A stretch of DNA of 64,000 nt, taken from the NCBI RefSeq assembly GCF_000003815.2, contig NC_049980.1, forward strand, positions 24,173,808 through 24,237,807, given 5' to 3'. Below the pieces are notes generated by a model. That model did not search any database and was not told the origin of the DNA. It worked only from the letters and a program-made list of their open reading frames with translations. The DNA is from Branchiostoma floridae. Lineage: Eukaryota > Chordata > Leptocardii > Amphioxiformes > Branchiostomatidae. The number at the start of each line of letters is the position of its first letter. Positions within the stretch are counted from its first letter, which is position 1. The position numbers and the translations under genes were made by a program. Of the stretch, positions 34,801 to 47,700 are shown piece after piece.

Positions 34801-37800
34801 CAAACGCATCAAATCTCACCTGAAAACAGACGTAGGCTTTTGACCCATCCTCATTTAATGTGATGGATTCTGGCTCCAAGGTTTGATAAAAACTAGAGTT
34901 GTTAAGGATCGGTGGTATCGTCTGTGTGTTCCAGGATTCTTTCAATCCCTTCATGAGCCAGCGGACACCAGCGGATTGATAGAAGTCTCCTCTGAAATAT
35001 TACCATACGAAAAGAAGACGATATTATGGGAGTGCAACTGCAACCATGATTATTTGTAGATGTATGAATTATAGTATCCGTCCACTTATGTGTCATCTTG
35101 TACCACACATCGGAACACACATCGGGCACGTGAAGAACTCACCTCAGTAATCGAAAAGAGTAGGTGCCCTTTCCTCTGTGAGTGGATCAAAAGCGATTCC
35201 GGCCTAAATAAGGTAGGGAACATCCCAAGCAGCCTTCGCAAGCCCTGCTTCGCCTATTGAAGCAGTTAGTCGAGCTTGCATAAGCTTGATGTTACTGAAT
35301 CTGTGAGAAAAGATGCTACTACAGTGAACATACAGAAATATCTACCACTTACAAGGCATCAAATTTGCGGAAGTTGGCCGTTCGCACGACAGGATTGGCA
35401 CTGCCGATGTCTTCCGACCCGAAGTCGATCACCATCACCGATCCTTCGGGATCCACGAAGTTTCCCGACTCATCTTCCCCTGCACGCGCCTCATTGCCAA
35501 CCGACAACTTTCTGCAATCTTTTGTAAATTTGAGTGAATCTGGTCGGCTGCCAACTATAAAAGAGAAGGCCAGGTATCGGTTACCAGTAGTATTCAAATG
35601 TCTGCGAATAGCCAGCGATCCCAACCCGTTTTCCCCGAAAATTTGGATACAGTTTTCTTGCTAGATACAGATCACTGACGAGAAGTAGTGGGTATTAAAT
35701 GAAAGGTCTGACCGATTCCAAAATCTCATTATCCATGCGCTTGAGCCACTGCTTCCTTGCATATCTTAATACCTTTATCGGCGTATCAAGGTTCAATACG
35801 GTAAGGTTTGCCTCTCTAAATGGTATTGAATGTTACGTATACCTGACCTGAAACGTCTGGCCGTTTACAAAAACTATCCAGTTATTTAAGTAACTGTTTT
35901 CTTGCACATCATCTAGAAATAGAGGTGGCCTGCAATCACGACTCACTGATTAGCAATGGGCCATCAAGACTCAATTACATATAACTAGGGGAATTATTTC
36001 TAAGAAGTTTGCCTAGGTGACGTACACACCTGGTATGTCGTGCACGAGCTCCATGGACGTTTGACCATCGCTGTACTTTTTATACACCAAAACCTTGCCG
36101 GAATCAACGAAGGAGTCCCCAGCAAGAGTCACCGCCAGGTAGGCTCCGCAAAGGTCAACGCCAAGGGCACCGCCTGGCAGCTTCTGCCGGTGGAGCACAC
36201 GTGGAGTGGAGGGGGCGGAGATGTCGATAACGTTCAGAATCCCAGCTTTACCTGGTGCGGGTATAACGTCGTCCGTCATTTCTAAAATATTGTATTTGAC
36301 GACCGTATATCTGACGACGCTATATATACATGTACATGCAGTGAGTTTCTGGGTGAATGGGAATTGGATGTCAACCAAACATACCGATGATTCTCCGGCC
36401 TTCGCATTTTGGCCTGTTTGTCATTTTCTTCCCTTGTAATTTGCACTCGGAAACCAAAATATCTAAGTCTAGATCTGGTCATCTATGTAATACAAAATTA
36501 TTTGATTGGAGCCTAAGATAACACTGAGCAGGAAACAACAATACGATTAACTAGGCTCCGGCAGTTTTTTTGCCGTTTTTAGGCGTTATTCTATTTTGTA
36601 GCGTACTCGCGACCTAACGAGACATAAAGCGTTAGAAAGTCCGCTAAAACGCATAAAAATGTAAAAAACAACAACATCCGAGCCTAACCCCTTCTTTGGG
36701 AGTATGGCTGACACGCTTTTTTCACTATGTCAGTTTTAAGTCATGAACACCCAGCGACAAACGACAACGAAATCATCTGCTGGCTCAAACAAACACCACA
36801 AGTAAGTAACGTTATAGTTGTAAGATTGGTATACATAGGCCAGTATGGAGCGACATTGTTCCATGCATATATATATATATATATTTTTTTGTTTCTCCTG
36901 TCGATTGGACAGATGAGCAGGCAGACAGGCTTTTTGCCTGTTTGCCTGACCTGCACATGACTTTTTTTTTATGGTGAAGGAGGGGTGTGCAATTCCTTCT
37001 CCGCCCTCTCGTCTACTGGATCACTAAGTCTCACAGGGGCAACTGTATGCAACGTGTGAGGCGGCTCCAGCAGATGCAGCTTTGTTGTTCGGAGTATCCG
37101 TCTCCTAGGAAGACTTCCAACCAAGGATGTAGGGGGTTCCTCCTACCCCCGACTCGTGTGTCATGGCGGGTGCCGCTCATGCTCGAACATGCCCCTAAGG
37201 CCTGTCTCAGCCACATAGCCCACCAAGCCACACAAGGCCACTAGATACTCATTTACACCTGAGTTAAGTGAGGAAAGTCGTGTTAAGTGCCTTTCCCAAG
37301 GGCACAAGATCGGTGACACAGCAGCTGGATTCGAACCCGCAACCTCTCGGTCTCGAGCATATATGTCAACAACAAACACAACCGCCTTTTAACCTCCTTG
37401 ACACAACAAACAGCTGGATAGTATGGGAAAAACAGCTAGTAGGGCTAGCTAGGCCGTCCCTCGGATAGGATGTTGAAAAAAATTAAATGGAGGTCCCGTG
37501 TTCGGGCACGTTAAAGGACCCGCCACAATAATCGTAATCCCCAAGCAGATCTTGCAGTATCATAAGCTTGGGAAGAGGTTCAGCCGACAAAGGAGTTTCT
37601 TTCATCACCCGCAAGGGTGGTGAAATATCTCTATACCGCACTTTCCACTTTGGTTCAATATGGGGAGGAGCTGCAATGATCTTATGACATCATTCTTTTA
37701 AGTGGAAATACTTGCTACTGCCCCAACAAAGAAGCGTCTTGGGTTAAGATACATTGTTGTAGAATTTTTGGCAGGTCTTGGTGTTTTTTCATTAGTGACT

Positions 37801-38648
37801 TAATTACTTAATCTTGTTGTTACAGCTGGAAACAGCTGTTGAAAACACGAATTGAACTGTTTGAATCCTTTTGTGATGAAGCCCTCGAATCGGTGTAGTT
37901 TACTTTGTAAAACCATTCTTTTGCGGCTACATTGATACTTTGATACATGTACTTGATACTCTTGGATGATAGCTTCTACTGCCAGCTTTAGTGTCGGTGG
38001 TCAAGGTACATGTGTTCATAGATAACCACGTACATCTCGAAGAGTAGGGTATTCGTCCCAGTATGAGTGGATCAAACATTGCAGTACGGTCTCACGCTGC
38101 TTGTATTACTATACGTAAAAAAACAAAAGGTTTTTCCCACAGTATGCAAATTGATCGTTTTTGGAAGGTGCTAGCGAACGGGCGAAAACGGGAAAAAAGT
38201 ACTATCTAATGACTTCACAACTTAGTCCCTCTATAAAACCTATCAAGGGTGGGAAGGAAATTTAGTATAGTTGCAATACTTAGCTTCCCACTGTTTCACA
38301 AAATAAGCGTTATCTTACAACTTACTTTTAATTTGGAAAAATGTCTCCCTTGATGGCCCTGTACATATCAAAAATAACTAATGGGATTACATCTCCAACA
38401 CGAAATAGGGCACATCTACAATATCCAAACTTCTGAAACAGCCTACCTGCAGCATAGACCCGGTACTTTTCGAAGTCATAGCTGAATTTTTCTACAGCAC
38501 CTCTGTCCCCCATGGCGAAGTCTGCTTGTCCATCCTCGTCAATGCTGTAAGGCAGGTACACAGAAGACAGGCGTTTCAGCGTGATGGTTGCTTGGCACTG
38601 GAAACTCCGAGCAAGACAAAAAGCCAATAAAACAGGCCACATCCACAT
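31858..38648 (-). CDS. MSP130-like (choice-of-anchor I) secreted glycoprotein; 11 coding exons
   Basis: Exons in transcript order: 38447-38648, 36030-36251, 35353-35554, 34820-34991, 34568-34682, 33871-34044, 33613-33681, 33094-33341, 32676-32896, 32344-32455, 31858-31929. All phases agree, giving 602 aa. The start is at a clear signal peptide (MWMWPVLLAFCLARSFQCQA); an upstream in-frame ATG would put a hydrophilic stretch ahead of it. Family blocks: AGILNVIDIS, GAYLAVTLAGDSF, LKFTKDCRKLSVGNEARAGE, PEGSVMVIDF, EPESITLNEDGSKAYV, NNAIAVLDM, DAISYFLHGDTGYIVTANEG, RLHAFGGRGVSIF, GPEPQSLTVG. Several N-glycosylation sequons are present. The end is a short hydrophilic stretch then a hydrophobic tail (LYLGLTTILCLLVISG), as expected for a GPI anchor. 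MSP130 is a GPI-anchored skeletogenic cell protein in sea urchins; related proteins occur in bacteria. Function here is unknown. Confidence 0.9.
34400..34545. repeat. ACATACATAC-rich low-complexity tract
   Basis: An irregular run of ACATAC-type units in an intron of the MSP130-like gene. Confidence 0.6.
36866..36884. repeat. (AT)n microsatellite
   Basis: Nine or so AT dinucleotides followed by a T run, in the first intron of the MSP130-like gene. Confidence 0.8.
36961..37375 (-). mobile_element. tRNA-derived SINE
   Basis: On the minus strand the head contains GAGGTTGCGGGTTCGAATCC, with a perfect pol III B box (GGTTCGAATCC, complement of 37327-37337). A body of about 370 bp follows, ending in an A9 tail (T run at 36961-36969). 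The body has the module CCTTGGGAAAGGCACTTAAC. A typical A box is not visible, so the head may be truncated. It lies in the first intron of the MSP130-like gene, in the same orientation as the gene. Confidence 0.65.
37475..37640 (+). repeat. Fragment related to the SINE family at 21700-21935
   Basis: It contains TTCGGGCACGTTAAAGGACC, the inverted counterpart of the tail seen in the 21.8-kb copy, and then a conserved-looking CACCCGCAAGGGTGGTGAAA palindromic stretch. No B box is seen, so this is a partial copy. Confidence 0.4.
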
Positions 38649-40120
38649 TGTCGTTTCTTTGCCGTTTTCCCATGCAAGCAGCGGTAACGGTAAGTAAGGT
38701 CCGTCTGCTATCACCTAAGTCCTCAAATAATCCCCTTCTCACCTTACCATGGTAATGTTGTTCCCACAGTGCGAATCTAGAAAAAGACTTAAGAAAACAA
38801 GTCACTGAAAAAGACCAGTACAAAGCGCTATCTGGCAGGTTACTGTGGAACAACAGCGCAACGCATGATGGCGTCGTCAACACCAAGGACAGCACCTGTA
38901 CTCTAAAGGAAGCGCATTGCGTTCATAGATAAAGGGCTTGCTTTAGCCTATAAGATTGTTTACAAGAATCCCCGTAAGACACTAGCTTCGCAGGCATGCG
39001 GCGAGGCAGTAGCTGGTTATATTACGATGAAAAAGACCTGTCACACCTAGCCTTTGCCGAATGCACAACTGACTGTATGTTGTTTTAGCTATCTAGTGAG
39101 GATTTGAGTTCCACTCTACGACAGTTCTAGGAAAGTACGAATTCCAATATTTTAACACGTCAATTCTTGGTTGATAACCATTTCTTGTTTAGCCTGAGCT
39201 GGTATTAGATACTCAGTAGTCGGAACAACTACCGATTGATTAGTCATTTTGTGCATCATTCATAGTCTAGACATTTTCTTCTGTCTTCAACTGACATCCG
39301 CAGGGCAGTTTTCATTTTGATGGAAAAAGCTTGATGCCCTAAAATTGTGGAAGACTTTGTGTGACTTTCCGATTCCTGTCAGTATATCTCCGCAAGAATT
39401 ATTTTAAAATCTTACCGGAGTTTGGACCCCTAACTGGACTTTGGGTTAACGTTAACGTTACTATTAGCCAGTGATTTCCCGTGTTAGTAGAAGACATTGC
39501 ATGTCAAGTCACCGTTATGACTTGTGATACTGTTTGCCTTGTGTTAAGTGAATATGAAAACCATATCTGCAGTAAATCTTTCATCTTTGTTGAAGAGATC
39601 GACCGATAGCGCGTGAGCGATCGTAACGTCCTTAACGTTAGGAACGTCACAAACAAGACTGTTTCGTGACGTTGGACCAACTTGAACTGGATGGGATGCA
39701 TAAGTCATAACATAAGTGCGTTTCCTTCTGCCCAAAGCATCTAGGGTCGGAACTTCATCTCATGCGCTTTGTGTACATGATTTAATCATCTGGCAATGTA
39801 GCCAAATCTGGACTTTCTTCTTTCAAACTTACAGTTTTCCACATCGCAGTGCCAATTTTAAATTTCCCGCTGTTGAGCTGGTTGTCAATGAAGCCCCGCC
39901 AACGTCCTTGTATCAATCCACGAGATGAACTTGAGAGTGATATTCCAATTCTGCCGTTTTGCCATATCCCTATCGGTCTTTTATGACATGACAGTGAAAT
40001 GATTCGGACGTAAAGTGTTTAAGGCTTTGTTAAAAGCTCTTTGCGAATCCCGATGATTGAAAATCTTCGGGTGACACAAAGTAGTCCCTTGCGGAGCTTT
40101 ACATAAGCAAAGTGGTTATT
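38649..40120. other. Divergent intergenic region
   Basis: This lies between the MSP130-like start and the next plus-strand gene. A weak RE1-like sequence (CAACACCAAGGACAGCACC) lies near 38878. I see no supported gene. Confidence 0.4.
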
Positions 40121-40135
40121 TTCAAAATGGCGGCG
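40121..40135 (+). promoter_or_regulatory. YY1-like site overlapping a start codon
   Basis: TTCAAAATGGCGGCG matches the YY1 consensus and contains the ATG of the 126-codon gene that follows. YY1 sites overlapping ATGGCGGC starts are typical of short-leader, TATA-less housekeeping promoters in vertebrates; applying this here is an inference. Confidence 0.5.
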
Positions 40136-41477
40136 CAGCATTCACGGGAAATGCTGACTGCTGTCGTCCACAGAGTAGACATCCATTTTCCTGTCGATTT
40201 GGTGACATGTAATGCCCAGTGAGTGGTGGGTTAGACGAAAGGCGTCTCAGGAACGCCAGGTAGGTATAAAGAAGCGTCGCTGTGACGGATATTCCATTCG
40301 TTCCATTGTTGGTTGTTGCGGCGTCCCCCACTTTCATCCGTGCTTGACCTGAAATGTATGTAGACATGGGAAGGGTGGAGGGAAGCAACTAAACTCCACA
40401 AAAATCCAGACTTTGTGCTCACGTACTGTCTGTAGAATTATTCTGGCGTGTAGATATAGAGCATGATGAAACGACGTTTTAGGGGCAAGTACTAATGTTA
40501 ACGCCAAGAGTTTTGACAGCCATTCGGCCGGCCATGCCAAATCAAATGAGAATCGATCGGTTCCCTTACTAAATTCATTATACATAGTAACATTTAGTTT
40601 AATACCAAAGAATACCCTGTTCAGTTCACATTTCTTGGTATATAAAGATGATTGTTAGACTTCATCATGGGTATAAGATATGCCCGTTTTATCTGGTCGA
40701 CGTTGTAGATTCCAAAATGGAGCATGTTGTTATAAAAAAAATCAGACTGTGTAGTTGAAAGTAATAGACTTTCTGCAGTTCAGACAGTGCACTGCTTTGC
40801 GTGATTTGGATTTGTCTTAGAGTGTATAATTTTGTCTTATGTAGAGTAGAGTAGAGTTCTTCAGGCACAGGTAGGAACTCCAGTTGAACAGTTCCAGTTT
40901 AAGCTGCTCTCTCGGATCATCCAGGGCTCTAAAGTTGTAGTACACACGCCTGTACACACTGTGTTTCCTCATGTGGTTGTCTAGTCTTTCCTTTATGGTT
41001 TGATGACAGTTGTGGAAAACCTTTACTATAATTTTTTGTCACATTTGTTCTCAGCCTCTCACTATCACTAGAGCCAACCGAGAGTTGTGTCAACTGATGA
41101 TCTATACATCTATATTATTATATATCTATCTATACATGTATTATACTAATTTATAGTAATAATACACATTCTTTCTTTGCTTTCCTAGTTCTATTGAATG
41201 GTGGGGACTTAAACCAATAACGGTGAAGGATTTCATCATGGATTTCCGAAGGGATCATCTTGGGCAACATGTAGTACTTGATATGAAATATCTCCCTGCT
41301 AGTGTTCCCTTACAATTTGATACTTATCAAAAATCAAATTGCCATTCACTACACCTGCAGAAAGATAAAGGATTTTTAGTCAAAGTGGAAAAGCATAATA
41401 TCATTATCATTAAGATCATAGAATGTTTACTATATCAAAATAACTTGGTACACTGTGCCAACAAAATTTTTCAATAA
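40127..41477 (+). CDS. Unrecognised small protein, two coding exons, 126 aa
   Basis: Exon 1 is 40127-40218, beginning ATGGCGGCGCAG, with donor CA/GTGAGT. Exon 2 is 41189-41477, after a strong acceptor with a long pyrimidine tract (TTTGCTTTCCTAG). The phases join and give 126 codons. The protein starts MAAQHSREMLTAVVHRVDIH and exon 2 opens with SIEWWGLKPITVKDFIMDFR. There is no signal peptide or transmembrane helix; the last third is Ile/Lys/Asn-rich and less protein-like, so the genuine 3' splice structure could differ. An AATAAA overlaps the stop codon (41474-41479), so a transcript ending here would have a very short 3' UTR. I do not recognise the family. The same first exon could also act as a leader for the gene starting at 41703. 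Confidence 0.55.
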
Positions 41478-41479
41478 AT
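41474..41479 (+). terminator. Polyadenylation hexamer overlapping a stop codon
   Basis: AATAAA spans the TAA stop of the 126-codon frame. Confidence 0.4.
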
Positions 41480-41702
41480 ACTACCTGCCCCTCTGCTGTT
41501 GAAGTTTCATTATCCAGTTACAGTATTTACCAGAATGCTACATTACATTCCATTATTCTTCCTCGGATTAAGATAAATGGTGTAATCCCCTTGATGACTT
41601 ATATCCATCGTATGTAACATTAGGTACAAGCTTTTATTTGTTGTTTAGTCTTGAGTAATGGTGTTTTTCTTTTTTTTCCCTTTCAACTAGGACAGTGAAG
41701 AA

Positions 41703-44700
41703 ATGTCGGGTAGGTCCCCCACTGGTGGCCCAGGAGCGTGTGTATCCAACCCCTGGAACCCTCGCGCTGCCCCCTCCACCCCTCGGACAGGCACAACGGC
41801 CGCAAGCATCATCACGCTGGATGTTCGGCCGGGAGGGTCGGCTGGATCCGAGGGTGCTCCGGCTACCCCTGACCTACCAGCCATGGCGGCTCGGCAACGC
41901 AAAAGGACCAGTGAGAAACAGAAACTCACACTGCGTAAGTAGTGTAGTCATAACATAACTATTCCTCCAGTGCAATACTTTATATTTATGAGTCCCTCTT
42001 CTTACCAAGCTTTAGGATTTGTTTTGACTGTTTGGTACATTAAGTAGGTTTCAACTTACGTTGTGAGGCTCACATCTTTTGAGAGCAGATAATTCATTTT
42101 CACAATGAGCACACAATATCCTGATTACTTACTAATTGACTGCAAGCAAAGGGATTATGTGGCCATTGTTGCAGCTCTAACAGGATTCTGGGATGCGTGT
42201 ACATTATTGTGATTACTGGGTTGAACACTAGCTAGCCTGTATAATTACACATTGTGACATTTGTTCCTTGTTGTCAGGGAATTTGTGACATAACAGTGGA
42301 GAAAGTTACATCAACACGCCAGTAGCAACCACCTGTATTGTCCATAATCTCTGTTATCAGTTGACATGCCATTCCGATGCATCAGGATCAAGTATTTCTG
42401 TTCTTGTGTGTAGAGGCTAAAACATGGATATCTGTTTACTTCGTTTCTATGTTACGCTGACAGCCACAGCAATTGACAGAATTTGAAACAGATAGTGACA
42501 GCAGCCCTATCTGCTTGCTCAGTTCAGTCTAATCTACCAACCCCATAATTAAATGAGGCATGTTATCAGTAAACCTTTGTCCAAATCATTCCTCAACAGT
42601 AGTATCATAGATTCCCAAGTCTTCAACAGATTTTATCATGGCTGTATTCTACTTCCCCATTCTTTATAAAACCCATGTCATACAACCATGTTGTGGTGTT
42701 TTACACAAGGAGGCACCTATAAGTATAACTTAAGTTTTAACTCTACAAACACAAAGGGGAAATATAGGAGAAGTATCCCTATCAGTTTGACATACCAAAA
42801 TTGTGTCAGGCCAATAGGTCACAGACTATTTAATGAGATAATGTGCCTCTTTAAATTTTGATCAATCAGTCATGGGGTGTACATTACTGAGGTAAGTAAT
42901 ATACTTGATAGACAAGGAATGATTTTATCAGCTTTCATTCGAGGTACAACAATGTCCAGTTTATAATCTTTTCTGGCCCTAACATAACCTATCAAGCCTG
43001 ACAAGATATGTTGTGAAATCAAACAAGTGTATTGTTACAGTCATCCTAAAAGTAACAATCTGAGAGAGCCCCGGCTACAGAAAGGGTCAATTACCATGCC
43101 TTGAAAAACACTGGACACGAGGTCTTCATAAATGCTCAAACCTTATTTTTCTGTGGGAAAGGTACATGTTTTAACTACACAATATCAGGATACTGTACTG
43201 ACACTTTCAGTTCAGCTTCAGGTTTTATATGTGTAAGACTTGTAGATAGCCTGGCTGAATGGCTGTAGCTGTACATATGCTTTTTTCATGTATGATACTA
43301 TAATAGAGTCTTTTTTTACAACAACACAACACAACACCTCAAGCCACTGCAACAATTTGTAAGCTACAATATTCCCTAGAATAATATGCGAGATGCCTTT
43401 TCAGGCCTACTGGTAGTCAAGTTTGTATTTTTCACTGTCCTTCCGCAAAATTCTACTCTTTGTATCTCACTATCAGTGATTGCACTATTCTATTTGTGGT
43501 TAAAAATTGAGTTGCCTATAATTGCAGTTTGAGTGCTGAGCCACCATGTTACTGCGTTGTGTATGTTTGGTAAACATATACTGGTTTTCCTAGTGTTGAT
43601 ACAACAGCCTTAACGGTTGCACAGGGAGATCGGGAGGTGAAGAGTTGATAGGATTCTCCAAATTGGGCGACATGACAAAAAAAGTACTGTCTGTTTGGCA
43701 TCCCTTTGTTGTAGTACAAAATTGCTTGAAAGTCTTTCTAGTGTGGTTGTGCCAGGGTGAAATCTTGAGGAGGACTGTTGCTTAGAGACCAAGCTATTCT
43801 CTTGTGCTTTCTGAAAAGTGCTTGGATCTTGTAACCGAATCCTGCCTGGGACAGTGGTGCTCTCTGAAGGGTAACAGATCCTTAGGCAGGTGCATGGTTG
43901 TGGACTCAATCCACAGGTGTTTGTGTGAAAACTCCTTATCTACAGGCTTAACTTGGGGTAAATGGGATGATGTGTGCCCCGGTCGGTGCTCTCTGGATCT
44001 GTTTTGTTTTGTTTTGTTAGAAGCCTTTTCAAAGCCTGTGGACATCCGAAGATTTGTAAAATTACTGTAGCAATTTACTGTTCAAGAGTTATGATAATTG
44101 GGCACTGCTCTGAAATTTTACTTCAAACAGAAAGGCAAATCCTATGTTATGCTTGACATGTAAGAATACTAACTGAAGAAATCTAGTTTTTCCAAAATAC
44201 TATGTCATTCTGCAGGTCTCTCTGGTGTTATTGAATGTAGCACCACACAGTCACAGTAAACAAACATGAGACTGCTGGAACCAAAGGTCATTGCTGACAC
44301 TTATTGGGCCAACATTTATGACTGTTTGCAAATCAATTGTACAAAGCTTACATGACCTCTTGTAGCCAACAAATGTTTGCACACTCTACACACCTTTGTA
44401 CTAACAGTTTGGAGTACAGCCTGAACTGAAATTTTTGTCTCAGACTTTTTGTTAGCTTATAACTAATTTGTAATGAAGCAATTAGTATGTAGTTTAGATA
44501 CCAGGGCAGCTGGTTGTCAACGGATATTTGTGTGTGCGCCATTTATTTTATCACATTTGGAGGTGGGGTGGTGTGTCCAGGTGACATGGTATGTGTGTGT
44601 GTGTGTGTATGTGTAATGTGTTTTACGATACAGTAACTAAGAGTAAGAAGAGATACACATGTAATGGTAACATACACATGCAGCTACATATTATTTGTGA

Positions 44701-47700
44701 TTGTGTAGCCTTATGATTGACCAATACGGAAAGAGTTGCCAACTGGTTATGGAATCCTAATTATCAATTGTTTGATTAAAACATGTTTCAGCATTCTGAC
44801 CTATGAAGAGTTGCACTGTCTTAATTTATATGTATATGTTAAACATGAAAGGAACTCTTCCAACCATTCTTAATGATAGCCAGTAGCTATACAAACACTA
44901 CAAAGACACATCAGAGTGTGGACTTTCAAAATGTAAAGTGGCATGTTTGATCATCAATCATTCTACTCTTAGGGTCTTACGTAGTTGTTGAAACCATACA
45001 TTTTTCACATGGTGTGGATATCACAAAGGTGGCTTATAATTATATGGCTAATCTGTTTAGTTTATTTATTCCAATTGGACATTCCTAGTTTCAAGTGTTT
45101 TTACAATGATTTATCCCTGAAGCCCTTTAATGGCAAAGGATTAAACATTCGAGACACAAACATTTTTGTAACATTCCATTCTGCTTGAAACTTCTGGGGA
45201 GAACCCTGAAAGTTGTCATACCATTTTACGTCTACTATGGTCTAGCAAGTGGAACATATTAGGATTGCTACACTATCTGAAATACATGAATGTTCGTTAT
45301 CTTTGATTTGTTTTTTCTGGCTTTATGGGGTCAAAGGTAGTTTACTTAGGGCATGGATGGACATCTTGATGAGAGTGGAAAGCATGCTAAACATTTAATG
45401 GTATGAGAAGAATGGCTTTGAAAATATTTTGGGTTTCATTCATGGCTTTAACGTAACAGATTCTATAAATGTTCTGTATACCGTCTTTTGAACAAGATTG
45501 TACTGTCCATTACATATATCAATTCCAAGTGTGTTTTCCCAACCACACACCAAGTTCTGTACCACCTTTGTTTTCTGTATATATGAATAATTCTGAGAAA
45601 GTGGTCAAGTTTGAACATGACACTGAATACACTATCTATCTTACTAATTCTTAGTATCTATGTCTTGTTATGACTCCTGTACATGTATTATCAATGACAA
45701 CTATGTTTTGTGATACCTTCTCTTGCATCAGCAACAAATATATTCTATCCTTTGATAGCTTAAGTTGTAAATGATGAACATAGGGTTGTAGTTTCCCTCT
45801 TAACACTAACAGCTCTACTATCGGTAGGCTGTTTGAGTTGAAGTCACTGAAGACCACAGTGGCAGTTGGTGTTACATGTACATGCTTAGTCCCAGATTGC
45901 CCTGTTGGTTTAGTGAAAGCAGACCCAGGCTGTTTTGTCCTGTGGCGGATCATTGCCCTGCAAAATTCTGTTGTACAGAATGGCTACAATAAGTCAAAGG
46001 GGAACAACTTTTGTTTGTCGTTTTTCTTGGTGTGTAACCAATGCTCGCACAATAGCTAGTACAGTAACAACTGGGCCAGCCAAGGGCTTTTAGCCAAAGT
46101 GTAGAGTGCTTTATTTTTAATAGCGTGGGATTTTGCCTGCATACACAGTAGTAATCTTTCCTTGTTTGACAACATGGTTGAATGACAAAAATGTTAGATT
46201 GTTGCTGTAGTGATACTGATAAGATATCCATTCATGTGCCTTTTCATGTCCCACTACTTACATGATACAGTTTTGGGCAATATCATTATGTTAACAATGC
46301 TGAACCTGTTATTACGGACTAATTATTGTGACGGAAATACATTTGTATCCCAATTCCAGTATACATGATTAAATGATTCATAGAGTACTCTACTTGTAAT
46401 ATTTGTATATATCCATTTGTTGGCTAAATGATGCACTCAAGCCTGAAGAGGTGAAGTTGTTTGCACAGTTCTTTTTCTGGGAGTGCAGTGAGTTTTATCA
46501 GTGCACATATGCACACACCTGTCCCATTGCACAGGTGGTTTCAATCACCCATCTTGAAGCACCTTTGTATACCGGTATCAAATGTTGTTCTCCATCTTGT
46601 CATGCAGGAATTCTTTTTACAGGTTAGCTTTTGATCTGGTTTATAGAAAAGGCTGGCATCAGTGTATACAGTTACATTACTGATTAGTAGTTTGGAGTTG
46701 GACTGCAACTGAGCACCTTGTATTGTTGTAACTGATTGTTACCACTAATTAGCTTGTGTGGTTTGTGACCTTTCTAACCTCAGCACTATCCGCACATTTT
46801 CTGACATAACATTGAACGTAAAATTTTATTGAAAGGTACGATTCATGACGTAGTTCAGCCCTTTACAGGTGAGGTAATATTTTGGAGTTTCAAAACTATC
46901 TGGTAAATTGTTTTGATACAAAAATCTGATGCATGTGAACTCGAAGTGTAAGGCTACATGTAGCTAGGTTGACATTGACACCAGTTTTCTGTATCATATG
47001 TCTGTTACATGACAGTGATAAGCTCTCTGTCTGTAGCTTGTCATTTTCCAGTCATTGCTCATGAAAGAACTCATCTACTCTGCTCCCATATACATTACAC
47101 TCAGCACCAGACACCCTTACTATGTATTCTCAGTCAACTATGGCTGCTTGCATCATGTTGGAGTGAAAACACTCAAGCTCACCATGGAACCTGCGTTGTT
47201 ATGATGTCTACATGGTAGTAACAACCTACGAAAGCTTTAAGGATTAGCATGCAGAAGATATAAATGTACCTGTTGTGCAAGGAGTTTTAATTTAAATAGA
47301 TAAACTCAAACCATAAGTATCTTGTAGAATTATGCAGAAAACATTATGGACCCTTGTTCTTTTTACGATCAGTTTTATCCCTCTTGCCTTGTGATGAAAA
47401 TGTTTTGGCAAAGTGTGTGGACCCATGTACAAACATGTGGTTTGTCTCACTTGAAATCAAATTAAATAACGTTCTTCTGGACACCATTGTCCTGCTAGTC
47501 ATGGGGTAAACAACTGGTACGTAGATCCAATAATAGAATCTAAAGAAAAGCAGTGTATGCCACAAAATTAAATTAAAACAGTGAAAGCTGTTCAGACAGA
47601 TAGTCTTTTGTAGCAACTTGTTCATGTTACATGGAACATACCTCCTGTCATGTGAAAAACAACAACACAAATAATTAGAATCAGTATACTTCTTTCTTGG

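Noticed and set aside
41695-41958. Alternative frame through the first exon at 41.7 kb
   Set aside because: Only the frame starting at 41703 joins in phase to the exon at 48074. The other frame could be reached only by splicing from 40218, which is untested.
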